Below, piece after piece: positions 9,242 to 16,838 of a stretch of DNA of 57,465 bases. The number at the start of each line of letters is the position of its first letter. Position 1 is the stretch's first letter. The translations under genes were made by a program, and so were the position numbers. A model generated the notes under the pieces. That model made no database searches. It saw nothing but the letters and a program-made list of their open reading frames with translations, and had not been told where the DNA came from. Source of the stretch: Nitrososphaerota archaeon (GTDB taxonomy: Archaea > Thermoproteota > Nitrososphaeria > Nitrososphaerales > Gagatemarchaeaceae); the NCBI GenBank assembly GCA_027886905.1, contig JAPCJO010000006.1:1-57465 (forward strand). Direction: 5' to 3'.

Positions 9242-9946
9242 TTGAGCCGCCCGGAGACCGCGCCCGTCCGTGACCCCCTCCTCGAGCACCTCCCGATAAT
9301 GATCATCAACTTCAAGACCTACGAGGAGGCGACGGGGGAGCGCGCCCTCGCGCTCGCGCGGATATGCCGGAGCGTCGCCATGAGGTTCGGGAAGCGCATA
9401 ATCATCTCCCCGCAGTTCACTGACATCTATAGGATAGCGAGGGATGGATCCGCGCACACGCCGGTCTTCGCCCAGCACATAGACGACGGGATTGGCAAGT
9501 TCACGGGCTCGATCTCCCCCCTCGCCGTGAAGGAGGCGGGGGCCGTGGGCACCCTCCTCAACCATTCCGAGAGGCGGCTCCCCATCGAGGAGATTGGGAA
9601 GCGGATCAAGGCCGCGAAGGCTCACGGCCTGATGAGCCTCTGCTTCGCCGACAGCATAGAGGAGAGCCTGAAGATAGAGGCGTTCGCCCCCGAGATGATA
9701 GCCTACGAGCCGCCCGAGCTGGTCGGCTCGGGCATATCGGTATCGACGGCCAGGCCCTCCCAGATCACGGACTTTGTGACCAAGGTCGCCCCGAGCGTGA
9801 GGCGCCTGGTGGGGGCGGGGATAACCAACGCGGGGGACGTCGCGAAGGCCCTGGAGCTCGGGGCGGACGGGTGGGGCGTCTCCTCCGCCTTCACAAAGGC
9901 GAAGGACCCCGAGACCATCCTGACTGAGCTGGTCCGGGTCTCCTAG
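9242..9946 (+). CDS. tpiA: triosephosphate isomerase (archaeal type)
   Basis: A 234-aa archaeal-type triosephosphate isomerase, interconverting dihydroxyacetone phosphate and glyceraldehyde 3-phosphate. Key segments are NFKTYEEA with the substrate lysine, LLNHSERR with the catalytic histidine, AYEPPELVGSG with the catalytic glutamate, and the phosphate-binding loops VGAGITN and LGADGWGVSSA. The start is TTG at 9242: a TATA-like GATTTAGC is centred 28 nt upstream, compatible with a leaderless message. The alternative ATG at 9299 would drop about 19 poorly conserved residues. The stop codon shares CTAG with the stop of the convergent gene. Confidence 0.93.
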   Translation: MSRPETAPVRDPLLEHLPIMIINFKTYEEATGERALALARICRSVAMRFGKRIIISPQFTDIYRIARDGSAHTPVFAQHIDDGIGKFTGSISPLAVKEAGAVGTLLNHSERRLPIEEIGKRIKAAKAHGLMSLCFADSIEESLKIEAFAPEMIAYEPPELVGSGISVSTARPSQITDFVTKVAPSVRRLVGAGITNAGDVAKALELGADGWGVSSAFTKAKDPETILTELVRVS

Positions 9947-11376
9947 GCGCCGAGGACGAAGGACACCACCTTGTTCCTGGTAGCGACGAAGACCTGACCG
10001 TCGCCGGCCGCCGGGGTCGTGAAGTGCACGACGCTCCCCAGGGAGAAGGTGTGGGCCTGCCAGCCCGTCGCCGCGCTCAGGCCGTAGAGCGTCGCCGTGT
10101 TGGTGTCCACGGTCCAGACCACCCCGCCCGTGACTATCGGCGGCCCCGCGTCCAAGCCGCTCACTACAAGCGCGGTGGAGAACGTGTCGTTGGCGATCGT
10201 GACGTCCAGCTTGAAGAGGCCGTTTATGCAGGGGACGAAGACGTCTGGGTTGACGAACGCCGTCCCGCCGAATGCTTCGTCGCAGACGTTTGACTCGAAG
10301 GCCTGCCCTCCGATCCCGCCGAGCTGGCTCGAGTTAAGGAGGAAGCCCACGCCGGGCTTGCCTATCTGGAAGAGCAGGTTAGGCCCCACTATTGCGGGGC
10401 CTACGGAGTCGATGTCCGCGTCGTCCTGGTTCATGATCACCCAGTTCGTGGGCGCGAAGTATTGCTCCATGGAGAGCTTGGGCGAGAGCTTGAGGACGGC
10501 CTCCCCAAAGTCGTACGTCGTGGTGGACGCGGTGTTGCCGGTCGCCACATAGAGGTTCCCGGACTGGTCCACCGCGAACCCAGACGTCGCCCAAATCCCC
10601 CCGCCGTTTTCACTGGGGAGCCGATAGTAGAGAATCGGCCCCGTCCCGTTCTCGGTCAGGCCGACCACCCACCCCGTGTATATGCCGCAGTCACCCGCAA
10701 GGCCTCCGTACCCGAAGTACACCACTCCGTTCGCGAGCGTGAGCGCGGTCCGCTGTTGCTCGGTGCTGTCGTTGAATCCCGGCGGGTCAGCCGCTCGCTG
10801 GAGCACCACGGAGCCCGTGGAGACGTTGAGACCCCACATCGTGTGGTGCATCTCACTGAAGGTCACCACATAGATGGTCCCGGTGGACGGGTCGATTACC
10901 GGCGTCCCGGTTATCCCGGTGACCGGGCCGATGTCTCCGCACGGCAGCGTGTTGGCCACGACGGGAGGGCCGAGGTTCCTCTGCCAGAGGATGCTCCCCG
11001 TCGTCCCGTCCAGGGCGTAGACGGAGTTGTTCTCCGTCGCGACGAAGACGTCGCCCCTGAAGACCAGCGGCTCACCGTAGATGTCTCCGTCAAGCGCGGG
11101 CGAGGTCCACCCGGCCGTCACGGTCGTGAAGTTGGAGACCGGCAAGTAGCCGGTGCGCGAGTTGTCAGCATGATAGGTCGTCCAGTCCTGCGCGCTCGCG
11201 CCGCCCGAGGTCGCGCTCTGGGCGCTCGTCGAGAGGCCCGAGCTCACCGAGACCGAGGTCGTGGGCCCGCTCGAGCCACCAGTCCCCTTCGTCAGCTGCG
11301 GCCCCACGATGTAGACCGACCCTGCGACCACCAGCAAGACCGCCACCAGCACGGCCGCCGCCACGCTCCGCCTCAT
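9943..11376 (-). CDS. secreted PQQ-like beta-propeller protein, membrane-anchored
   Basis: A 477-aa protein with an N-terminal signal anchor (AAAVLVAVLLVVAGSVYIV), a Ser/Thr/Gly-rich linker and a beta-propeller of PQQ-like repeats (for example DWTTYHADNSRTGY, SVYALDGTTGSILWQRNLG). Propellers of this kind include quinoprotein dehydrogenases and BamB-like scaffolds. No clear PQQ-binding Cys pair is seen, so enzymatic activity is not claimed. Several N-x-S/T sequons fit an archaeal surface glycoprotein. It is divergent from 11460 and convergent with tpiA, sharing a CTAG stop. Confidence 0.78.
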   Translation of the reverse strand: MRRSVAAAVLVAVLLVVAGSVYIVGPQLTKGTGGSSGPTTSVSVSSGLSTSAQSATSGGASAQDWTTYHADNSRTGYLPVSNFTTVTAGWTSPALDGDIYGEPLVFRGDVFVATENNSVYALDGTTGSILWQRNLGPPVVANTLPCGDIGPVTGITGTPVIDPSTGTIYVVTFSEMHHTMWGLNVSTGSVVLQRAADPPGFNDSTEQQRTALTLANGVVYFGYGGLAGDCGIYTGWVVGLTENGTGPILYYRLPSENGGGIWATSGFAVDQSGNLYVATGNTASTTTYDFGEAVLKLSPKLSMEQYFAPTNWVIMNQDDADIDSVGPAIVGPNLLFQIGKPGVGFLLNSSQLGGIGGQAFESNVCDEAFGGTAFVNPDVFVPCINGLFKLDVTIANDTFSTALVVSGLDAGPPIVTGGVVWTVDTNTATLYGLSAATGWQAHTFSLGSVVHFTTPAAGDGQVFVATRNKVVSFVLGA

Positions 11377-11459
11377 ACGCCGGGGAGGGGAAGAGGCGAG
11401 ACTTATCCTTTAGCGGTCTTGGGAAAGGATTAAGCGAGCGCGGCCTCTCTGGTCGGGTC

Positions 11460-11948
11460 GTGTTCAGGCAAGGCGGAGGCCGCGGGCGGATGATCCAGGG
11501 AATCGTCGCAAGGTTCAGGGAGAAGGGCGCGACCAGCCCGGAGAAGGCCGTGACGGCGCAGGAGCTGGGGTTGCCTCCGAGGTTCGAGGAGGCGATGAAG
11601 AGGCGACTCGGGGCGACGGGGATCTTCGTGGACGTCGGGGGGAGATACTACCTCGACGAGGCGAGGCTGAAGCAGGTCCAGGAAGAGCGGAGGGCCGGAG
11701 GCGGGATGGCTGGAGGGCGAGGGCAGAGGGGGAGCGTGCTGGCCATCCGGATGGCGCGGATGGCCGTGGGCCTGGTCGCCGTGGTTCTCGCCCTGTCGAA
11801 CATCCTCTTCGTGCGGAGCGCATACCTCAGCTTCACCGTGGTCGCTCTCGTCATAGTGTGGGTGGTCCTGACGGTCTTCCAGCTGTTCTTCCTCTCAAGG
11901 GCGAGGAGCAGGTGGCGTGCGTCAGAGGCCGCCGCAGGCCCGCCCTGA
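11460..11948 (+). CDS. two-TM protein with N-terminal winged-helix-like domain
   Basis: A 162-residue protein. The N-terminal 80 residues (FREKGATSPEKAVTAQELGLP, then ATGIFVDVGGRYYLDEARL) look like a small winged-helix or MarR-like fold in which the last strand reads out a single domain. Two TM helices follow (VGLVAVVLALSNILFV and FTVVALVIVWVVLTVFQLFFL). Start is GTG at 11460, about 30 nt after a TATA-like GGATTAAG, or ATG at 11490. It could be a membrane-bound regulator; the family is not identified. Confidence 0.6.
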   Translation: MFRQGGGRGRMIQGIVARFREKGATSPEKAVTAQELGLPPRFEEAMKRRLGATGIFVDVGGRYYLDEARLKQVQEERRAGGGMAGGRGQRGSVLAIRMARMAVGLVAVVLALSNILFVRSAYLSFTVVALVIVWVVLTVFQLFFLSRARSRWRASEAAAGPP

Positions 11949-11959
11949 TATCATGCAGC

Positions 11960-13378
11960 TCAGCCGTCAGGTCTCACTTCCCTCTTGCGGAAGACAACTG
12001 CACCCGCCGCGATAACGACTGCGGCCACTCCCCCTAGCGCGACCAAGACCGAGGGAAGGGCTCCGGGTGATGCAGAGGTGGCTACCGCCGTCGGCGTGAT
12101 GGTCTGCCCGAGGGTCGAGCTCTGAGTCATCGGGCTTTGGCTAGCGGTCGAGCTACTCGGGGCCGCGACGGAGCTCGTCAGGGCGCTCGTGGAGCTCGCC
12201 TGGCTGCTGAGGCTCGTGGAGGAGCTGGTCGAGGTCGTCGTGGAGCTCCCGAGCGACGCCGACGGTCCGCCTCTCCCGAGTACCATTCCCTGCAGCATGA
12301 AGTACTGGGCGGAGGGGTCGGTGCCGATGATGTCGTCGCCGAAGATGTCGAAGCACACGACGGTGCCCTTCCTGAACTGGTGGGTGTATGGGGCGATGAG
12401 GTTTCTCGAGTCGTTGGCGAAGACCGCGACGATTTGCGTGTCCGTCCTGTTCATGACGGTGTCTTCCTCGTGCTCAAGATACGACTTCATGACGACGCTC
12501 CCGAACTCGTCGTAGAGCGCCTTCCCTATGGGATTGCTGGGGTTGACGACCGACCCGTTGAAGACGTATGTGTGGAAGCAGCTTGCCTCGCACGTGTTGC
12601 TCCCAATCCAGTCGGTGTTGTTCTTAGCCCACGGGCACGAGGCCACGTAGGTGTTGGACCCGCAGGCTATCGGCGACGCGTAGGTCCCGTGGTTGGCCCA
12701 GTTGTGCCCGTAGACGAGCGTCTCGATTCCCGTGGTGGCGTTGTAGGTCACCGGGTACTCGAGGGAGTGGCCCATCATCACTATCGTCCCCCCGTCCCCG
12801 ACAAAGTCCTCGTAGGCTAGGTACTCCGACGCCTCCACGTATTCCGAGAACGGGAGGACTACAACGTCGAACCTCGGAGAATCGTCCTGGGGGTTGAAGA
12901 GAGCTCCGTCCGCCACTTGCATGTCCGTCAGAATCTGGACGTTCTTCCCCACCTGCAGGCCGCAGTTCACGGCGGCTTGCGATGTGAAAAACTGGTACTC
13001 CCCGAAGCTGAGCCCCCAGCCCTGGTTGTAGCCGTAGCCGCTCGACACGTTGGTGCTGAGCAGGTCGAGGTTCGTGGTCACGTTGGTCGTGACCCCCGCC
13101 TCCTTCGCGTAGAAGGCGTAGAACGACCCCGTGTCATACTGGGAATACGGGGTCGACGTGAGGACGGGCTGAATGAGCGCGATGCGGAGGCTGCCGACTA
13201 TCCCTGGGATGTAGGAATCGTTCACGCCGTTGTAGCCGAAGCACGTGCCCGGGGTGGTGGCGGCCGGAGCCGCGGCCTCCAGGGGGCGCGCGACCACGGG
13301 ACCTGCGAGAGCATGGGGAGCGGCGAGCCCTAGGAGAAGGAGAGCGACCAAGGCCACAGAAGCGTGCCTCCGCTTCAT
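11960..13378 (-). CDS. secreted surface protein with C-terminal membrane anchor
   Basis: About 472 aa. It has a signal peptide after a basic start (MKRRHASVALVALLLLGLA), an ectodomain of about 350 residues, a Ser/Thr-rich stalk and a C-terminal TM helix (LVALGGVAAVVIAAGAVVF) with a basic tail. The ectodomain contains FDVVVLPFSEYVEA and GDGGTIVMMGHSLEYP, resembling glutamine-amidotransferase-like folds used in cell-surface proteins, without an evident catalytic triad. Many N-x-S/T sites are present. ATG at 13378 is preferred because the signal peptide follows at once; the frame is open to 13405. Function unknown. Confidence 0.68.
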   Translation of the reverse strand: MKRRHASVALVALLLLGLAAPHALAGPVVARPLEAAAPAATTPGTCFGYNGVNDSYIPGIVGSLRIALIQPVLTSTPYSQYDTGSFYAFYAKEAGVTTNVTTNLDLLSTNVSSGYGYNQGWGLSFGEYQFFTSQAAVNCGLQVGKNVQILTDMQVADGALFNPQDDSPRFDVVVLPFSEYVEASEYLAYEDFVGDGGTIVMMGHSLEYPVTYNATTGIETLVYGHNWANHGTYASPIACGSNTYVASCPWAKNNTDWIGSNTCEASCFHTYVFNGSVVNPSNPIGKALYDEFGSVVMKSYLEHEEDTVMNRTDTQIVAVFANDSRNLIAPYTHQFRKGTVVCFDIFGDDIIGTDPSAQYFMLQGMVLGRGGPSASLGSSTTTSTSSSTSLSSQASSTSALTSSVAAPSSSTASQSPMTQSSTLGQTITPTAVATSASPGALPSVLVALGGVAAVVIAAGAVVFRKREVRPDG

Positions 13379-13481
13379 GGTCCGCATTTGGACCCGCCTA
13401 CTCATAAGAGTAGTCTCGGACCACTTGTGACCGGTTACGGGCGAACCTCGTCAAGATATACCCGAGGCGGCCTTGGATGCC

Positions 13482-14228
13482 GTGAAGCCAATGGAGTCGC
13501 GGACCTCTCGCGGATGGGGCGGTCAGGCGGTCGAGACGACCGTCGTGGCCTCCCGCCGGCTCACGCCCCAGACCCACGGCATCATGGTAGAGAAGCCGGC
13601 CGGGTTCGCCTTCCGTCCGACGCAGTTCACCTTCCTTTCGCTGAAGACCGACATGGGCTGGGACGTTCGGCCGATGTCGATCGCGACCTCGACGACGCGC
13701 CCCAGCCTTGAGTACGCGGTCCGCATCGGGGACTCCCCCTTCAAGCGCGCGTTCGCCTCCCTGAGGCCCGGGGACACGGTGGCTATCCAGGGGCCGTTCG
13801 GCCACTTCATCTTGGAGGAGGACCGACCCGCCGTGCTGATCGCGGGAGGCATCGGCATCACGCCGCTCAAGGGGATGGCGGAGTACGCCGCGGACAACGC
13901 TCTCCCCATCCAGGTCAGGCTCGTCTACAGCAATCGCAACGAGGAGGACATCGCCTACAGGGCCGAGCTCGAGGAGCTGGAGAAGCGAAACCCCCGATTC
14001 CGCGTCGCCCACACGCTCACGGGAGCGAGGGCCCCGAAGGGCTGGAAGGGCTCCGTCGGAAGGATAAACCCCCGGCTTCTCCGAGACGTTGCCAATGCCC
14101 TTGACAGGCCGGCCTATTACGTCTGCGGAAAGACGCCCATGGTCGCGGAGATGGTTCGCCTGCTCTCAGAGTTCGGCGTCCCGGAGTCCGACGTCCACCT
14201 GGAAGTCTTCCGCGGCTACCGGACCTGA
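13482..14228 (+). CDS. FAD/NAD(P)H oxidoreductase, ferredoxin reductase-like
   Basis: About 248 aa of the ferredoxin-NADP reductase superfamily: an FAD-binding beta-barrel (FRPTQFTFLSL, RPMSIATS) and an NAD(P)-binding half (GGIGITPLKGM, VYSNRNEEDIAYR, YYVCGKTPMV). It probably shuttles electrons between NAD(P)H and a small redox protein. There is no 2Fe-2S domain of its own, but the convergent neighbour is a double-CDGSH iron-sulfur protein, a possible partner. A TATA element (GATATACC, centre about 13458) points to GTG 13482 or ATG 13491 rather than the longer TTG 13473. Confidence 0.85.
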   Translation: MKPMESRTSRGWGGQAVETTVVASRRLTPQTHGIMVEKPAGFAFRPTQFTFLSLKTDMGWDVRPMSIATSTTRPSLEYAVRIGDSPFKRAFASLRPGDTVAIQGPFGHFILEEDRPAVLIAGGIGITPLKGMAEYAADNALPIQVRLVYSNRNEEDIAYRAELEELEKRNPRFRVAHTLTGARAPKGWKGSVGRINPRLLRDVANALDRPAYYVCGKTPMVAEMVRLLSEFGVPESDVHLEVFRGYRT

Positions 14229-14948
14229 CTATCCTTCCAGCTTGACGAACTCGACGAGCCCGTCCCTGAACCTAATGCTCGCGTGGCTGCCATTGCAGAA
14301 GGGCTTGTTCGCGGATGCCCCGCAGCGGCACAGGGTCACCCGGTTCCTGACCTCGTAGGGCGTCCCGTTCTCCGACTCTATCGCGATGCCGCCCCTGACC
14401 CACAGGGGCCCGCTGCAGCCCAGGGCGGGATCCTCGACCACGCCGATCGACTCCGGGAGCTCCTCCTCGATCTCCTTTCCCGTCTTCCTGTCGTGGACCA
14501 CCAGCCGCCCCGCCGGGCAGTGGTTGGCCTCGCGGATCGCCAGCTTTCGGGAGTCCTGGCCTGGCTCCTCGATCACGCTCCATATCTTCCCCTCCGGGTC
14601 GCAGAATCGCGCGAACGCGCACAAGTCCTCCGCGTCGCTCAGGAGGAGCGTCGGCCCCTCGAAGACCTCCGCCTGCCTCACGTATGGCCTCCGGGTGGCG
14701 GTCTCCGTCCCGTCGAACCTTACCTTTGCGTGGGTGCCGTCGCAGAAGGGCTTGTTCTTGGAGTGGCCGCACCTGCAGAGTTCGTACTCCGCCTCGGTGT
14801 CGAAGTCCTTGGCCTTCTTCCAGTCCCAGGAGAGGCCCTCCTTGTTTGGCGTGATCATCTGCATGCTAAGGGGCACGTCCCCCGAGACCTTGTACGGGCC
14901 GTCCTTTGAGACGACGATCTTTTTCGGGGAAGACTTTCCCATCTCCAT
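14229..14948 (-). CDS. double CDGSH iron-sulfur protein
   Basis: A 239-aa protein with two CDGSH-type 2Fe-2S motifs: CRCGHSKNKPFCDGTH near residue 60 and CRCGASANKPFCNGSH near residue 210. Each keeps the three Cys and one His ligands. Between them is a cysteine-containing domain (DLCAFARFCDPEGKIWSVIE, then ANHCPAGRL and CSGPLWV) resembling the divergent single-cluster ferredoxin-like region often fused to such proteins. A role in redox sensing or electron transfer is inferred. A TATA box (AAATATATC, centre about 14968) sits 20 nt from ATG 14948 and 26 nt from ATG 14942, so the second Met may be the true start. It abuts the FNR gene tail to tail. Confidence 0.85.
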   Translation of the reverse strand: MEMGKSSPKKIVVSKDGPYKVSGDVPLSMQMITPNKEGLSWDWKKAKDFDTEAEYELCRCGHSKNKPFCDGTHAKVRFDGTETATRRPYVRQAEVFEGPTLLLSDAEDLCAFARFCDPEGKIWSVIEEPGQDSRKLAIREANHCPAGRLVVHDRKTGKEIEEELPESIGVVEDPALGCSGPLWVRGGIAIESENGTPYEVRNRVTLCRCGASANKPFCNGSHASIRFRDGLVEFVKLEG

Positions 14949-14992
14949 TGGGCGGCCGACCTTGATATATTTCCTTGACGCGGTCCCAGACT

Positions 14993-15076
14993 TTACTTTT
15001 CGTTTATGAGTATTCCAGCCTTGCTTCCGCCGGCCTTCGACTTTGACTTGGATTTCTTTGCTTTCTTCTTTGCCAT
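14993..15076 (-). CDS. candidate 27-aa lysine-rich peptide
   Basis: A short open frame from ATG 15076 to TAA 14993 encodes 27 residues. It begins MAKKKAKKSKSKSKA, has 11 Lys in 27 residues and ends in a neutral GILINEK tail. It lies 45 nt upstream of the CDGSH gene on the same strand. Codons in the basic stretch use both AAG and AAA. It could be a small nucleic-acid-binding peptide or a leader; nothing but composition and position supports it. Confidence 0.35.
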   Translation of the reverse strand: MAKKKAKKSKSKSKAGGSKAGILINEK

Positions 15077-15222
15077 GGTTTACGCGCCGCTTTTCTGGAC
15101 GGCCGACGATTTACGTCTTGCGGGTCGCGCCCGCGGTTCTATTTCATTTCCGCGTGGTCTAAGGTCGGCTCTTGAAAAAAGGATGAATAGGTTTTAGGCT
15201 GAGCGTCGCGTATTCCAGAGTC

Positions 15223-15966
15223 GTGGAAAAGACAGGCGCAGTCCTTGCTATCCTTCTCGTCCTCATCATCGTCTTTGCTTCACTCTCTCTGGTGGAATAC
15301 ACCATGTTCGGGACCGCAAGGACGACAACCACCACAGTGGTCAGCACAACAACCACCACAGTCGAAGTAGCGCAAGCTCAGTCCTCCTCGTCATTGTCCC
15401 TATCCGCAGAATGTCTTCTCCCAGTGGGAGCCGGAGCCAACCTTACGATATCCGGAGAGGGCACCACGGGAGTCATGGCCACTTTGGCTCCTGGTCAGAC
15501 GACGTTCTTCCCCCAGAACCGGTGCCCACAGCCGATCTCGAACCAGACCTTCGCATATTCGACGGTTTTCGGGCAGAAGGTCGCTACAAACTACTATCAG
15601 CTTGCCCTTGACGCAATCTCAAACCCAAAGTTCGTCTCTTTGGAGAACGGGACGACCTTTCTATTCTCGCAGCCCGAGTCGGTTTCCCTCTCGACAACTG
15701 CAAACGGGAATGGGATCTACGGGAATTTCAATGGGTCCTACGATTACTCCTTCTCTGTGCTCTTCTACCGCTACACGGACACATTCCTCCGTTGCGGCCA
15801 CTTCGACGTCACCGCGGGGATAGAGGTGGACTTCTTCGCGCCCTACTACCAGCAATACTCCAACGGGGTGCCAACGGAGGGGAACTGGAATCTGACAAAC
15901 CCCTCGGTCGAGGCGCTTTCATCGAACGTGATAGCCAATGAAGTGGACTCCTGCGTGATTACGTAG
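15223..15966 (+). CDS. membrane-anchored extracellular protein
   Basis: A 247-aa protein with an N-terminal TM anchor (GAVLAILLVLIIVFASLSLV), a Thr-rich linker (TTTTTVVSTTTTTVEVA) and a Ser/Asn-rich extracellular domain with several sequons (NLT, NGT, NGS) and four Cys that could form disulfides. Start is GTG at 15223, about 30 nt after the TATA-like GGTTTTAGGC. Base composition is clearly less GC-rich than the neighbours, suggesting acquired or fast-evolving surface DNA. No family recognised. Confidence 0.6.
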   Translation: MEKTGAVLAILLVLIIVFASLSLVEYTMFGTARTTTTTVVSTTTTTVEVAQAQSSSSLSLSAECLLPVGAGANLTISGEGTTGVMATLAPGQTTFFPQNRCPQPISNQTFAYSTVFGQKVATNYYQLALDAISNPKFVSLENGTTFLFSQPESVSLSTTANGNGIYGNFNGSYDYSFSVLFYRYTDTFLRCGHFDVTAGIEVDFFAPYYQQYSNGVPTEGNWNLTNPSVEALSSNVIANEVDSCVIT

Positions 15967-16044
15967 GCCCTTCGACCACGCATTTCGAAACGCGCTCGTC
16001 GACCACGCGAAGATGAAATACAACCGCGCCTGCCGCTCCCGAAG

Positions 16045-16800
16045 CTATCTGACGACGCGGATGGTCCAGAAGTCCTGCGCCAGCCCAGGGTCGAGGACGT
16101 ATTCGTATGGCATCGTGAAGTACCCGCCCTTTCCCCACTTGTCTCCCCAGGAGTTTCTCATGATGAACCACCCCTTGGAGTCCTTGTAGCCCACAGCCAG
16201 CACCGCGTGCATCCCAATCGCCTTCTCCTTTCTCTTCGGCATGCGCACGTGGCCCGTCCTCCTGACCTTCCCTCCCTTGAAGCTCTCGAAGGCCTTGAAG
16301 CCTAGCACGAAAGGATACCCCGAGGCGAGACAGGACTTGAGCTCCTCGAGCTCGTGCCTCATCCTCTGGTACTCGACGGCCTTGTAACGCCGCGCGAGCC
16401 GGTAGCACTCTCTGGGCGGCCTCACCTTGAGGTTGCGCTTTCGATACGGCCAGAGCCCCTCCGGGCAGTCGCCCTGCTTGGCGACGACCTTGATCCCGTC
16501 CCTTGTCCTTGCGCCGGTGTCCTTCCCAACGGTCCCCTCCATCGCGCGCTCGTTGTAGTAGATGAAGAGGCGGGACGGGGCCTGCGGCTTCCCAGCGCCC
16601 TGCCGGATCTCGTCGAACTCCAGCGCCGCGGCTATCGCGTTCGCCGTGCAGCTGTTGATCTTGTGCTGGTTGTAGACGGGTGGGAGCTGCGGCCGAAGGT
16701 CCGCCTTCTTGGGCAGGCTCCTCAGGATTTCGCGAGGCGCGACATAGCGATGGTCGCGGTCATCGGGGTCGTCGCGAACCCATCCAAAGCCGCCGGTCAA
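16045..16800 (-). CDS. papain-like (C1) cysteine peptidase, apparently cytosolic
   Basis: A 251-aa papain-family protein. The PLPPVYNQHKINSCTANA segment carries the catalytic Cys near residue 51 after the oxyanion-hole Gln, HAVLAVGY carries the catalytic His, and MRNSWGDKWGKGGYF the catalytic Asn. It has no signal peptide and no propeptide, so it probably acts in the cytosol. Start is TTG at 16800: the minus-strand TATA box (TTATAT, 16829-16824) lies 26 nt upstream, giving a leaderless message. Related C1A-like proteins are scattered in archaea and bacteria; the substrate is unknown. Confidence 0.85.
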   Translation of the reverse strand: MTGGFGWVRDDPDDRDHRYVAPREILRSLPKKADLRPQLPPVYNQHKINSCTANAIAAALEFDEIRQGAGKPQAPSRLFIYYNERAMEGTVGKDTGARTRDGIKVVAKQGDCPEGLWPYRKRNLKVRPPRECYRLARRYKAVEYQRMRHELEELKSCLASGYPFVLGFKAFESFKGGKVRRTGHVRMPKRKEKAIGMHAVLAVGYKDSKGWFIMRNSWGDKWGKGGYFTMPYEYVLDPGLAQDFWTIRVVR

Positions 16801-16838
16801 CGGGGCGAGACCGGCTGAATTCGATATAAGCCTTGGAG

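Noticed and set aside
15006-15197. 63-aa plus-strand frame rich in Phe
   Set aside because: It is the antisense of the Lys-rich minus-strand frame; its Phe/Leu content mirrors the AAG/AAA codons.
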